Assembly: GCF_029603165.1 (NCBI RefSeq) | Contig: NZ_JAQSVC010000007.1 | Location: forward strand, 124,001-188,000 | From: Galbibacter pacificus | Lineage (GTDB): Bacteria; Bacteroidota; Bacteroidia; Flavobacteriales; Flavobacteriaceae | Reading direction: 5' to 3' | Length of the DNA stretch: 64,000 bases | Part shown: piece after piece, positions 46,140 to 55,972 of the stretch | Position numbering within the stretch: the first letter of the stretch is position 1 | Layout of the letters: the number at the start of each line of letters is the position of its first letter | The notes under the pieces: model-generated | The model's input: only the letters and a program-made list of their open reading frames with translations | Database searches by the model: none | What the model was told of the DNA's origin: nothing | Translations under genes and position numbers: made by a program

Positions 46140-46658
46140 CTACAATATTCTTCGAGCTTGGTTAAATGCGTAATTCCAGTAACCTTCGTTTAAGGAAGAA
46201 ACCAGCACGCCCCTTGAAGTAGTAGAATGGATAAAGTGGATGTCGTTGCCTTTTACCTGAACCACAAGCCCCACATGATTTATTTTTCGTTTGTTTTTGC
46301 TTGTGGTAAAAAATAACAGATCGCCTTCTTCCACATCTTTGATTTTAATTTTTTTCCCCTGTGTAGCCATCATGTACGAAGTGCGTTGCATGGAAATGTC
46401 ATTTTCTAGGAAAGAAGTATATATCAAGCCCGAACAATCCATTCCGCGTTTGGTAGTCCCGCCGTATTTATATGGAGTACCGTTAAAAGACAAGGCCGTT
46501 TTTATAATGGCATCGGCTTCTTTGTTTGTTTGTTTTCTTTTTGTAGCTGATGTATCTTCAGTAACCGGCCGTTCTCCTTTTACCGATACCTTTTTTTTTG
46601 ATGAACCACAACTTATTATGATGAATGATATAAAAAGCAGCCAAAGTATTTTTTTCAT
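46140..46658 (-). CDS. NlpC/P60 (C40) family cell-wall peptidase, lipoprotein
   Basis: 172 residues. Lipoprotein signal with lipobox IISC (Cys17), a Lys/Thr-rich linker (20-47), then the NlpC/P60 domain. The catalytic Cys75 is in GMDCSGLIY, His128 in NHVGLV, and the third residue is probably His141 or His144 in IHFIHSTTS. Such enzymes cut peptide stems of peptidoglycan (D-Glu-diamino acid bonds). It lies between comEC and lpxB in a co-directional group. Confidence 0.85.
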   Translation of the reverse strand: MKKILWLLFISFIIISCGSSKKKVSVKGERPVTEDTSATKRKQTNKEADAIIKTALSFNGTPYKYGGTTKRGMDCSGLIYTSFLENDISMQRTSYMMATQGKKIKIKDVEEGDLLFFTTSKNKRKINHVGLVVQVKGNDIHFIHSTTSRGVLVSSLNEGYWNYAFNQARRIL

Positions 46659-46682
46659 GTATTCATTAGGGTTTGTTGCAAA

Positions 46683-47795
46683 TTAAGAAATTTTATCATA
46701 AATAAGTTGAGCAGCTTTCATACTTGCGCCTTTTCCTCCCAATTTTTTTTCTAGCTCAAAATAATCAAGAAAAATACGTTCCCTAATTTCGGGGGTGAGA
46801 ATTTTATGGAGCTCGGTTTTAAGATTTTTAGTGGTTAGGTCGTTTTGAATCAATTCCTTCACTACTTCCTTGTCCATAATTAAATTGACCAACGAAATGT
46901 ACTTCAACGTGATGATGCGCTTGGCAATTTGGTAGCTTATCCAATTGCCTTTGTAACAAACAACTTCGGGGACTTTAAAAAGGGCGGTTTCCAAGGTAGC
47001 GGTGCCGCTGGTAACAAGGGCGGCTTTGGATACGCTCAATAGGTCGTAGGTTTTTCCCGTTACAAAATTAACATTGGCCTTGCCAATAAACTGTTCGTAG
47101 AATTGATATTCCTGACTTGGGGCCCCGGCAATAACAAACTGGTAATCGGTAAAGTCGTCTACCACACTTAACATGGTTGATAGCATATTGGTAATTTCTT
47201 GTTTTCTGCTTCCTGGCAGCAATGCGATAATTTCCCTTTTGTCGAGTCCGTTTTCTTCTCTAAATGTTTCCGGGAGTACCTGTTTCCTGCTGGAAATGGC
47301 ATCTAACAACGGGTGACCAACAAAATTGACCCGGTATTGGTGTTTTGTTTCGTAAAAATCTTTTTCAAAGGGAAGAATTACAAACATTTCGTCTATATCC
47401 CTCTTTATGGCTTCTATCCGGCCTTCCCTAGAGGCCCATATTTGTGGGGAAACATAATAAAATGTCCTATAGTTGTGCTGTTTTGCCCATTTGGCAATTT
47501 TTAGGTTGAAGCCCGAATAATCAATAAAAATAATGACATCCGGATTGAAGTTTTCAATATCCTGCTTGCAATATTTTATGTTTGAAAAAATAGTGCGCAA
47601 ATTCATAATAACTTCAAAAAAACCCATAAAGGATTGTTCCTTGTAGTGTTTTACCAGCTCCATGCCGGCTTGTTGCATAAGGTCTCCGCCCCACCCGCGA
47701 AAAGTAGCTTCTTTGTCTTTTGTAGAAAGTGCTTTTATAAGGTTGGAGGCATGTAAATCTCCCGATGCTTCTCCAGCTATTATATAATATTTCAC
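46683..47795 (-). CDS. lpxB: Lipid-A-disaccharide synthase LpxB
   Basis: 370 residues, GT19 family. Signatures: YYIIAGEASGDLHASNLI (2-19), FRGWGGDLMQQAGMEL near 33-48, IDYSGFN near 90 and LLPGSRKQEI near 198; the C-terminal SGTATLETAL (near 257) and YQIAKRIITLKYISLVNLI are also conserved. It joins UDP-2,3-diacylglucosamine to lipid X in lipid A synthesis at the inner membrane. It follows a small membrane protein gene by 18 bp. Confidence 0.95.
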   Translation of the reverse strand: MKYYIIAGEASGDLHASNLIKALSTKDKEATFRGWGGDLMQQAGMELVKHYKEQSFMGFFEVIMNLRTIFSNIKYCKQDIENFNPDVIIFIDYSGFNLKIAKWAKQHNYRTFYYVSPQIWASREGRIEAIKRDIDEMFVILPFEKDFYETKHQYRVNFVGHPLLDAISSRKQVLPETFREENGLDKREIIALLPGSRKQEITNMLSTMLSVVDDFTDYQFVIAGAPSQEYQFYEQFIGKANVNFVTGKTYDLLSVSKAALVTSGTATLETALFKVPEVVCYKGNWISYQIAKRIITLKYISLVNLIMDKEVVKELIQNDLTTKNLKTELHKILTPEIRERIFLDYFELEKKLGGKGASMKAAQLIYDKIS

Positions 47796-47813
47796 GTATG
47801 CACGATTTTTATA

Positions 47814-48095
47814 TTAAAAAATTTTTATCATTAATATAATAAAAGCAGTTAAAAAAGTGGCAATAAGGACACCTTTGGCCCTTAAATCCCTTTTCAGCTT
47901 TATAAACCCAAAAAAGGCCACTAGGTTTAGCAATGCTCCCAAAGCCAATAAACTTCCCAAATGTCCTTGTTCGCGGGCTACTTTTATACTGTCTTCAATA
48001 CTTAAATCAGAGAAGATAAGAATGTATAGCAAAGTTCCAAGCACATTGGCAATGATACCGACAAAAAATCCTATTAAAACTTCTTTTCTAGTCAT
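47814..48095 (-). CDS. Small membrane protein, unknown function
   Basis: 93 residues with three hydrophobic helices (about 7-28, 47-66 and 75-92). Its start overlaps the end of surE by 8 bp, so the two are coupled. The position between surE and lpxB is typical for flavobacteria. No function can be assigned. Confidence 0.7.
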   Translation of the reverse strand: MTRKEVLIGFFVGIIANVLGTLLYILIFSDLSIEDSIKVAREQGHLGSLLALGALLNLVAFFGFIKLKRDLRAKGVLIATFLTAFIILMIKIF

Positions 48096-48867
48096 TTAAA
48101 CTCCAGGTATTTAGATCTTGAATAGCGTGATGTGCGGTTAGGTCGAATTGAACGGGAACCACCGAGACATAGCCATTTGCCAAAGCCCACTCGTCGGTGT
48201 CTTCGCCTTTGTCCTGATTTGCAAATTTTCCGGTCAGCCAATAATAATCCCTTCCCATGGGGTTCGTACGCTTGTCAAATTCTTCTACCCATCGGGCACG
48301 GGCTTGTCTGCAAATCTTGATGCCCTTGATTTTATCATCCTTTAATTTGGGAAAATTTACATTGAGGACCACCCCTTTTGGGATACCATTTTTTAAGGCA
48401 CTTTTGGTAATGGTCTTGGCGTACTCTTTAACAGCGTCAAAATTTGCTTCCCAAGAATAATCGCAAAGGGAAAAACCAATGGCTGGAATTCCTTCGATGC
48501 CTGCTTCGACTGCTGCGCTCATGGTCCCGGAATAAATAACATTGATGGACGAGTTGGACCCATGATTGATGCCGCTAACACATATGTCGGGCTTTTTGTT
48601 TAAAATTTCATTAACCGCCAACTTTACACAATCTGCCGGGGTGCCGCTGCAACTGTATTCAAGTTGTACGTCTTCTTCATTAATGGTAATCGGGCTACAA
48701 TAAAGCGTTGAATTTACTGTAATTGCATGCCCCATACCACTTTGTGGGCTGTCTGGGGCCACCACGATTACTTCGCCAATTTCGTTCATAACACTAATAA
48801 GCGCTCTAATTCCGGGCGCCGTAATCCCATCGTCGTTGGTTACAAGTATTAAAGGTTTATTTTCCAT
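48088..48867 (-). CDS. surE: 5'/3'-nucleotidase SurE
   Basis: 259 residues with the metal-binding NDDG (N11-D12-D13), the phosphate-site loop DSPQSGMGHAIT near 39-50, and GINHGSN near 99. The enzyme removes phosphate from nucleoside monophosphates under stress and may cut short polyphosphate. It heads the lpxB group on the minus strand. Confidence 0.95.
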   Translation of the reverse strand: MENKPLILVTNDDGITAPGIRALISVMNEIGEVIVVAPDSPQSGMGHAITVNSTLYCSPITINEEDVQLEYSCSGTPADCVKLAVNEILNKKPDICVSGINHGSNSSINVIYSGTMSAAVEAGIEGIPAIGFSLCDYSWEANFDAVKEYAKTITKSALKNGIPKGVVLNVNFPKLKDDKIKGIKICRQARARWVEEFDKRTNPMGRDYYWLTGKFANQDKGEDTDEWALANGYVSVVPVQFDLTAHHAIQDLNTWSLND

Positions 48868-49168
48868 TTTGGGTTTTGGTATTTTACAGTGCTAAAATAA
48901 TCAATTTAAATATTAAAATAATTTATAGAAACGTTTAACAAAATATTAGGCGGAAGTACATACCATGGCACGATTTTTTCGTTAATTTAGTCGTTTAAAA
49001 ATAATAAGGAAAGAAATATAATTTTGTTTATATATGATTGATGTCAAATATTATAAGCAGAAATTTCTTATATTTCGAAACATACAGTTCTGTTAGATGG
49101 TAAAACTGTATGAATTTTTTAAAAAGAATAATGCAGAGGGATTTTTTTGCCTCAAAAAATAGTTGTAA
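48868..49168. other. Divergent intergenic region between surE and the tail-specific protease
   Basis: 301 bp with no gene. On the plus strand it contains TAATTTTG (49019-49026), a TAnnTTTG match that could be the -7 box for the protease gene. Downstream lies a 9-bp dyad CATACAGTT / AACTGTATG (49081-49089 with 49104-49112) followed by six T, which could form a hairpin in the mRNA leader. No -33 element is convincing. Confidence 0.4.
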
Positions 49169-51367
49169 ATGAAAAGGAATTTAGTGTATTTGCTCGCGGC
49201 CATACTGGTTTCTGCGGCATCGTGTAGTTTTACTAGCAAGTTTGACAACCCTGATAAAGACAAACTTTTACTCGATTTGATATCGTATGTGCTGGAAAAT
49301 GGTCATTACAATCCGAGGACAATCGATGACGATTTCTCAGAACATGTTTATGATGATTATATTGAAGCGTTAGACCCGCTTAAAAGATATTTCTTGCAAA
49401 GCGATATTGACGAGTTTAAAAAATACAGATCGACAATCGACGATCAAATAAAAACATCAGATCTAACATTCTTCAACCTTACCTACGACAGGCTAATGCA
49501 ACGTATGGACGAGGCATCTGTAATGTACAAGGATGTTTTGGAGAAACCTTTTGACTATTCAAAAGAAGAAAACATAGATGTAGATTACGATAACTTGCCA
49601 TATGCAAAGACCAAAGAAGAACTTTGGGAACGTTGGAGGAAGCAATTAAAGTTTTCAACTTTGGAGCGTTATGCCTATGGAATAGAAGGCATAGAAAAGA
49701 AAAAAGAGCCCCAAAAGAAAATGACCAAGCAAGGGGTAGAAGATGTTATTGAAGAAGATCCAATTGCGCCCGGTTTGGAAAATGACGACGATTTGCCCGA
49801 TGACCCTATTGCCTTGGAAAAGAAAACCAGGGAAGATACCCAAAAAACAATTGGTGAATATTTTGACTTTATGAACGATTTGGAGCGCAAAGATTGGTTT
49901 GTGGTTTATCTAAATTCTATAGTTGAAGAATTCGATCCGCATACGTTTTATTTCGCACCCGATGAAAAAGAACGGTTTGACGTGGGAATTTCTGGTAAAT
50001 TTGAAGGAATAGGAGCTAGGCTTCAAAAGAAAAACGACCATATTAAAATTGTAGAAGTTATCTCGGGCGGGCCGGCCTGGAGAGGCGATAAAGTAGAAGT
50101 GGGAGACGAAATAATGAAGGTAGGCCAAGAAAACGAAACTCCAGTGAGTATAGTGGGAATGCGACTTGAAGACGCCGTTAAGCTTATTAAGGGGCCTAAA
50201 GGAACCAAAGTAATACTTACCATAAAACGCGTAGACGGAACCATTGCCGAAGTGCCTATTGTAAGAGACATTGTGGAACTGGAAGAAACCTACGCCAAAT
50301 CGTCTATTGTAAAAAAGGACAACAGGACTTTTGGAGTTATCAACCTTCCTAAATTTTACATAGATTTTGACGATTATAACAATAGAAATGCCGCTTCTGA
50401 TGTGGCCAAGGAAATTACCGAACTTAAAAAGGCAGGAGCCGAAGGGCTTGTTCTGGATCTTAGGGACAATGGCGGCGGGTCTTTAAAGACAGTGGTGGAC
50501 ATGGCCGGGCTTTTCATCAAAGATGGCCCTATTGTGCAGGTAAAATCTACCGGAAAGCGCAAAGAAGTGCTTGCCGATACCGATAAAAATATTCAGTGGG
50601 ACGGACCTTTGGTTATCCTTGTAAACGAGTTGTCGGCTTCTGCCTCAGAAATATTGGCGGCCGCAATGCAAGACTACAAAAGGGCTATTATTTTAGGAAG
50701 CAAGCAAACCTATGGAAAAGGAACGGTTCAAAACGTAATTGACCTAAACCAATTCTTAAGGGGCGATAACGAATATGGAGATGTCGGAGCATTAAAAGTT
50801 ACCACCCAGAAATTTTACAGGATTAATGGTGGCTCGACACAATTGGAGGGTGTTAAGAGCGATGTGGTGGTTCCAGATAGGTATAGTTACAGGGATATTG
50901 GCGAGAAAGATCAGGAAAACCCTCTTCCGTGGGATAAAATAGATGCCGTGCAGTACAACGATTGGGCCGGTTATATTGATTATGATGAAACCATTGAGAA
51001 AAGCAAAGAAAGAATGGCCAAAAATAGCCAATTAACACTTATAGACGAAAATGCCAAATGGGTGAAGAAACAACAGGAAGACAAAGAATACCCGCTTAAT
51101 ATAGACCAATATCTTGCAGAAACAGAAAAGGACGAGCAGGTTTTAAAAGAATTCAGGAAAATATCCGATTATAAAACCAACCTTACCTACGAATCACTTC
51201 CTTATGAAGTGGAACTGATGGCAAAAGATAGTGTACTTAGACAAAAAAGAGAACGTTGGCATGCCAATCTTTCCAAGGATGTTTATATGGAAGAAGCCTT
51301 AAATGTTTTGGAAGATTTAAAAATGAACAATATCAAGAATAATAAGGTAGCCAATATCAAGGATTAA
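49169..51367 (+). CDS. prc: Tail-specific (C-terminal processing) protease, S41A family
   Basis: 732 residues with a lipoprotein-like signal (AASC). After an N-terminal helical region comes a PDZ domain (about 273-360, GIGARLQKKNDHIKIVEV) and the S41 protease domain (VLDLRDNGGGSL near 428, with the catalytic Ser in SASASEI near 490 and the Lys in SKQTYGKGT). A DUF3340-like C-terminal part runs to the end. The layout is that of Prc/Tsp, which trims or degrades periplasmic proteins from their C-terminus. Read as a single gene with its own terminator. Confidence 0.92.
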   Translation: MKRNLVYLLAAILVSAASCSFTSKFDNPDKDKLLLDLISYVLENGHYNPRTIDDDFSEHVYDDYIEALDPLKRYFLQSDIDEFKKYRSTIDDQIKTSDLTFFNLTYDRLMQRMDEASVMYKDVLEKPFDYSKEENIDVDYDNLPYAKTKEELWERWRKQLKFSTLERYAYGIEGIEKKKEPQKKMTKQGVEDVIEEDPIAPGLENDDDLPDDPIALEKKTREDTQKTIGEYFDFMNDLERKDWFVVYLNSIVEEFDPHTFYFAPDEKERFDVGISGKFEGIGARLQKKNDHIKIVEVISGGPAWRGDKVEVGDEIMKVGQENETPVSIVGMRLEDAVKLIKGPKGTKVILTIKRVDGTIAEVPIVRDIVELEETYAKSSIVKKDNRTFGVINLPKFYIDFDDYNNRNAASDVAKEITELKKAGAEGLVLDLRDNGGGSLKTVVDMAGLFIKDGPIVQVKSTGKRKEVLADTDKNIQWDGPLVILVNELSASASEILAAAMQDYKRAIILGSKQTYGKGTVQNVIDLNQFLRGDNEYGDVGALKVTTQKFYRINGGSTQLEGVKSDVVVPDRYSYRDIGEKDQENPLPWDKIDAVQYNDWAGYIDYDETIEKSKERMAKNSQLTLIDENAKWVKKQQEDKEYPLNIDQYLAETEKDEQVLKEFRKISDYKTNLTYESLPYEVELMAKDSVLRQKRERWHANLSKDVYMEEALNVLEDLKMNNIKNNKVANIKD

Positions 51368-51387
51368 TAAAGAAATTAATAGAGGAT

Positions 51388-51425
51388 AAAAACCCGTGTC
51401 ACTTATCTGTGGCACGGGTTTTTTG
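51388..51425 (+). terminator. Intrinsic terminator after prc
   Basis: Stem AAAACCCGTG / CACGGGTTTT extended by a CAC/GTG pair through one T-G wobble, loop TTATCT, and a T run. Confidence 0.88.
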
Positions 51426-51601
51426 CATATATGTAAAAGTATCGTTCCTCTATTGTTGTTATTTTACGTGCTTATTTTTATGTATAAGATGTTGTAAATC
51501 AGAAAATAATAAATAAATTTAAAAAATTTTGATATTGAAATAATAAAACACGAATGCCTTAAAACTCATAAAAACTAATCGATTAACTAAAAATAACGTA
51601 T

Positions 51602-52693
51602 ATGAAATTTCTTAAAAATTTATTGATTGTTATCATTGTAATTATAGCAATTCCATTGATTGCTGCCTTATTTGTTAAAAAGGATTATAAAGTAACTCGG
51701 GATGTAATTATCGAGCGGCCAAAAGAGATGGTCTTTGATTATGTAAAGTATCTAAAAAATCAAAACAATTATGGTAAATGGGCAAATATAGACCCAAACA
51801 TGAAGCAAACCTTTGAAGGGACCGATGGTACCGTTGGCTTTGTGTCTATGTGGGAAAGCGATAATAATGAGGTAGGAACAGGGGAGCAGGAAATTACCAA
51901 AATTGATGAAGGGAAAAGGATAGAATACGAATTCCGATTTAAAAAACCTATAGAATCAACCTCGCCAGGATTTATGAGTACCGAAGAAATAGCCGATAAC
52001 CAGACAAAAGTTACTTGGGGATTCAATGGGCACATGAATTACCCCATGAACCTTATGATGCTTTTTATGGATTTTGAATCGCTTATTGGTAATGACCTGC
52101 AAGTAGGCCTGGACAAACTAAAAGAAATATTGGAATCTCAACCTATAGAAGCAAAAGTAGGAACAAAGGCATTTTTGTTGCAGTACTTTAACCAAACCAC
52201 CGACAACCTTATTGCCGATGTAAGTACTCTTACCGAAGCACAATTAACCTTTAAGCCCGCACCAGACAGTTGGTCGGTAAGTCAATGCCTCGAACATATT
52301 GTTGCTTCAGAAAAAATGCTTTTTGATATGGCCAAAAAGGAAATGGAAAAGCCTGCCCAGCCCGAACTTAAAGATCAGGTTAAAACATCGGATACGGCAT
52401 TGATAAGCATGATGACAGACAGGAGCAAGAAGTTCCAGGCCCCGAAAGAATTGCAGGGCACCGGGGAATACAAAGATCCGCAAGTGGCCATAAACGATTT
52501 TTTGGCAGCCAGGAAACCTGTCTTGGAATATATAGAGAATACAGATGTTGAAAACATGCGAAACCACATAAGCGATTATCCAACCGGAAAGTCCGACGGT
52601 TATCAAAACCTATTGTTTATTGCCGCACATTGTGCAAGGCATACCAAACAGATAGAGGAGGTAATGGTCAATCCTAATTTTCCGAAGGGTTAA
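51602..52693 (+). CDS. Membrane-anchored SRPBCC-DinB fusion protein
   Basis: 363 residues in three parts. An N-terminal membrane helix spans 5-25. A SRPBCC/polyketide-cyclase-like domain fills about 30-178 (VTRDVIIERPKEMVFDYVKYL, ending with NDLQVGLDKLKEILE). A DinB-like four-helix domain covers about 187-363, with potential metal ligands in SQCLEHIVASE (His228) and AAHCARHTKQ (His345, His349). SRPBCC folds bind hydrophobic ligands; DinB-like proteins include metal-dependent thiol transferases. Joining them on one chain is unusual to me, and I know no function for it. It is a single-gene unit between two terminators. Confidence 0.78.
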   Translation: MKFLKNLLIVIIVIIAIPLIAALFVKKDYKVTRDVIIERPKEMVFDYVKYLKNQNNYGKWANIDPNMKQTFEGTDGTVGFVSMWESDNNEVGTGEQEITKIDEGKRIEYEFRFKKPIESTSPGFMSTEEIADNQTKVTWGFNGHMNYPMNLMMLFMDFESLIGNDLQVGLDKLKEILESQPIEAKVGTKAFLLQYFNQTTDNLIADVSTLTEAQLTFKPAPDSWSVSQCLEHIVASEKMLFDMAKKEMEKPAQPELKDQVKTSDTALISMMTDRSKKFQAPKELQGTGEYKDPQVAINDFLAARKPVLEYIENTDVENMRNHISDYPTGKSDGYQNLLFIAAHCARHTKQIEEVMVNPNFPKG

Positions 52694-52714
52694 TGTTAAC
52701 TGAAATAGAAAATT

Positions 52715-52760
52715 AAAAAATAATGCTTCTGATAAAATTGTTTTGGAGGCATTATTTTTT
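52715..52760. terminator. Bidirectional terminator between the SRPBCC-DinB gene and rodA
   Basis: Outer stem AAAAAATAATGC / GCATTATTTTTT (52715-52726 with 52749-52760), extended inward by a few pairs with one wobble. A and T runs on both sides serve the two converging genes. Confidence 0.75.
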
Positions 52761-54037
52761 TACCATTCATTAATTCTGTTGGCATCGAGTTTTATAAAAA
52801 TAAATAGCAAAAGGGTAAAACCCAATAAACCGGAACCTCCATAACTAAAGAAAGGGAGCGGAATTCCAACTGTTGGCAACAAGCCAATAACCATCCCGAT
52901 ATTAATGGCAAAATGAAAAAATATAATCGAGGCTACCGAATAGCCGTAAATTCTGCTGAAAGCTGACTTTTGCCTTTCGGCTACAATTATGAGGCGTAAA
53001 ATTAATAAGGTAAACAATACCACGACCAAAGCACTGCCAATAAAACCCCATTCTTCGCCAACAGTACTAAAAATATAATCTGTATGTTGTTCGGGTACAA
53101 AATTTCCTTTGGTGCGGGTCCCCTCTAAAAAACCTTTTCCAATAAAACCACCAGAACCAATGGCCGATTCGGATTGATAAGTGTTATAACCAATGGTTTT
53201 ACGTATTTGCTCTAGCTTAACAGGGTCTTTTTCTAGCCGCAACCATAAACCAAAACGGTCCCTGTGCCTTTGCTCGAAAACATTGTTGTAGATAAAATCT
53301 ACTGAATAAGAGAATAGGCAAGTAGTAATAAGGATGAGGATTAGCTTAAAAACCGATACTTTTTTCTTTCTTTTTTTAGAAATAAAATAAGTGATTGCCA
53401 ATAAAATAGCAGCTCCAATAAAAACCCATATCGTGCCGTAAATTAATGTAGAGACAAATAGTATAACTGCAAAAACGCCAATAAGTAAATAACTGGCAGG
53501 AAGCCCTTCGCGGTAAAGAACAAAAAAGAAAGCAGCATATACCAAAGCACTTCCGGGGTCTGGTTGCGGTATAATTAAAAGTGCCGGTATGCTAATTATT
53601 ACAAAAGCCCTAAATAAATCTTTTATATTGTGGATGTCTGTTTGAATGTCGCATAAAAACTTGGCTAACGCCAAAGCCGTGGCTGCCTTTGCAAATTCTG
53701 ATGGCTGAAGGGTCATGCCCCCCATGGCATACCAGGAAGTAGCCCCGTTTACATTTTTTCCAAATAAAAATAACCCGGCGAGCGAAAGTAGGGAAATAAG
53801 GTATATTACGCCCGAAAAGCGCTCGTAAAATTTTGCTTCGACAGAAAGTACAAGAATAATCAATACAAGACTTGCCCCTATAAAGAAAAGTTGTTTTCCA
53901 TAAAAGGCATCCGTGTTAAAAATAGACGAAGTTTCGCCACTGTAAGAAGCAGAATAGATATTTAACCAACCAATAAAAACCAAGAAGAAATAGATGAGAA
54001 TACTTAACCAATCTATTTTTTTTAAAAAATTGCTCAT
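52760..54037 (-). CDS. rodA: Rod-shape peptidoglycan polymerase RodA
   Basis: 425-residue SEDS-family membrane protein, about ten helices. Conserved pieces: GATSWYAMGGMTLQPSEFAK near 95-114, IPQPDPGSALVY near 157, EQHTDYIFSTVGEEWGFIG near 317-335 and a C-terminal LPTVGIPLPFFSYGGSGLL. RodA polymerises glycan strands with PBP2. It begins right after mrdA ends and is the last gene of the elongasome operon. Confidence 0.95.
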   Translation of the reverse strand: MSNFLKKIDWLSILIYFFLVFIGWLNIYSASYSGETSSIFNTDAFYGKQLFFIGASLVLIILVLSVEAKFYERFSGVIYLISLLSLAGLFLFGKNVNGATSWYAMGGMTLQPSEFAKAATALALAKFLCDIQTDIHNIKDLFRAFVIISIPALLIIPQPDPGSALVYAAFFFVLYREGLPASYLLIGVFAVILFVSTLIYGTIWVFIGAAILLAITYFISKKRKKKVSVFKLILILITTCLFSYSVDFIYNNVFEQRHRDRFGLWLRLEKDPVKLEQIRKTIGYNTYQSESAIGSGGFIGKGFLEGTRTKGNFVPEQHTDYIFSTVGEEWGFIGSALVVVLFTLLILRLIIVAERQKSAFSRIYGYSVASIIFFHFAINIGMVIGLLPTVGIPLPFFSYGGSGLLGFTLLLFIFIKLDANRINEW

Positions 54038-55972
54038 TTATGGTATAGGTTTATCATTATTTGGGACTTTAATGTTTACGGTATCCTTAACGGGCCATTT
54101 TATAAATTTTCCATCATTAATTGTAAAGGATTTTCCACTCAATGGTTTGGCGTATTCTTCTTCAAGGCTACCGTTTAACACATATTCTTCCATATCTGTC
54201 CTTGTAATTTCGCCTTTTATGTATTTTTCAATCATCAGACCTGCAATTCTACCGGCCCATCTGCTTCCCCAATAACCATTTTCAACAAATACTGCGATGG
54301 CTATTTTAGGGTCTTCCACAGGAGCAAAGGCCACAAATATGGAATGGTCTGTAAGCTGTACCCTTTTGTCGTTTATTTTGGTAAAGTTTTCTGCGGTACC
54401 TGTTTTTCCCGCCATGGATATATCGGGGATTTTTATCCATTGGGCCGTTCCTTTTTCATACACGTCTCGCATGCCCTCTACAACGGGTTCAAAATACTGT
54501 GGATCTACCGTTGTTTGATGTTTTTCTACAAATTTATGGGCTATGGTATCGTTTTCTATTTTTTTAATAATATGCGGGGTAAAATAATATCCCCTATTGG
54601 CTATGGTGGCCGTTAAATTTGCCAATTGAATGGGCGTTGTTAAAACTTCCCCTTGCCCTATAGCGTTAGAGAGGGTATTGGTTGCAAACCATCTTTTTGG
54701 ACCGTATACCAAATTGTAATAATCTTCATCAGGTACTTTTCCAGATTGCCCGGTTGGAAGGTCGTATCCTAAATAATTTCCCAGACCAAAACTCTCCACA
54801 TGTTTTTGCCATGCATCCATTCCTTCGGCAGCCGATGGATATTTTTCAATAATGCGCCTGTATGTATTTGCAAAATAGGCATTACAGGACATATAAATTC
54901 CCCTGTCAAGGTTGTTTACGCTCCCATAAGGGCAATGACAGCCCATAAAAGAGTTTCTTCCGTATCGGTAGCCATGATAACAGGTAAAGGTAGTTTGTTC
55001 GTCTATAACGCCCTCTTGAAGTCCTATTAAAGCATTTACTGTTTTAAAAGGAGATCCGGGGGGGTATGTAGCATTGAGTGCCCTATCGTAAAGTGGCTTT
55101 GCAATAGAGTCGTAATAAAGTTCGGTATAATTTTTAGAGCGTTTTCTACCAACCAACAAATCCGGATCGTAATTTGGGGCGGTAATCAAAGCCAATATTT
55201 GGCCTGTCTTAGGGTCGAGGGCAACAATGCCTCCCCGCTTATGGATCATTAATTTTTCTCCATAAGCCTGTAATTTATTGTCTATTGTTAGTTCAATATC
55301 TTTTCCGGGAACGGGAAGCGTATCGTAAATTCCTTCTTTATAGGGCCCAATAACCCTGTTAAAGCGATCTTTTTGAATAAATTTCACTCCTTTTCTCCCT
55401 CTTAATACTTCTTCATATTGTTTTTCAACTCCTTGTCTTCCTATAAGCTCCCCCGATTGGTAATAAGAATACTCTTTTAAGTCCCAGTCGTTTACTTCAC
55501 TAATGTAGCCCAATATATTTGCCCCGACGCTGGTCATGTAATGCCTTAAGGATCTCTTTTGAATGTAAAACCCTTCGTATTTCCTCATTTTCTCTTGAAG
55601 GATGGCATATTCTTTTTTGGATAATTGAGGAACAAATACCGACGGAAGCCTTGGGGAATAGGTATATGCTTTTTCAAATTTTCTGCTGAAGTCTTCTTTG
55701 CTAATGTTCAGAAGCGTGCAAAATTCTACCGTATCCAAAGGCTTTACATCCCTTGGGATTACCATAACATCATATGAAGGTTGGTTTGCAACTAGCAATT
55801 CCCCATTTCTATCGTAAATATAGCCACGTTCGGGATAGTCGTAAACCGCTTTTATTGCTGTATCGTCTAGAGGATTTTTATTGGTATTATCCAATAACTG
55901 CAAATAAGAAAGCCTTCCTATGTAAACAATAGCAACAATAACGATAATGGACGATAAAAGTAATTTCCTCAT
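54038..55972 (-). CDS. mrdA: Penicillin-binding protein 2 (MrdA)
   Basis: 644 residues with an N-terminal membrane anchor, a pedestal/dimerisation domain and the transpeptidase domain. Catalytic motifs: SPFK (Ser-x-x-Lys, in YPPGSPFKTVNA near 347), SCN near 384 and KTG in AGKTGTAENF near 536. It crosslinks new wall during cell elongation. The start overlaps the end of mreD by 4 bp. Confidence 0.95.
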   Translation of the reverse strand: MRKLLLSSIIVIVAIVYIGRLSYLQLLDNTNKNPLDDTAIKAVYDYPERGYIYDRNGELLVANQPSYDVMVIPRDVKPLDTVEFCTLLNISKEDFSRKFEKAYTYSPRLPSVFVPQLSKKEYAILQEKMRKYEGFYIQKRSLRHYMTSVGANILGYISEVNDWDLKEYSYYQSGELIGRQGVEKQYEEVLRGRKGVKFIQKDRFNRVIGPYKEGIYDTLPVPGKDIELTIDNKLQAYGEKLMIHKRGGIVALDPKTGQILALITAPNYDPDLLVGRKRSKNYTELYYDSIAKPLYDRALNATYPPGSPFKTVNALIGLQEGVIDEQTTFTCYHGYRYGRNSFMGCHCPYGSVNNLDRGIYMSCNAYFANTYRRIIEKYPSAAEGMDAWQKHVESFGLGNYLGYDLPTGQSGKVPDEDYYNLVYGPKRWFATNTLSNAIGQGEVLTTPIQLANLTATIANRGYYFTPHIIKKIENDTIAHKFVEKHQTTVDPQYFEPVVEGMRDVYEKGTAQWIKIPDISMAGKTGTAENFTKINDKRVQLTDHSIFVAFAPVEDPKIAIAVFVENGYWGSRWAGRIAGLMIEKYIKGEITRTDMEEYVLNGSLEEEYAKPLSGKSFTINDGKFIKWPVKDTVNIKVPNNDKPIP

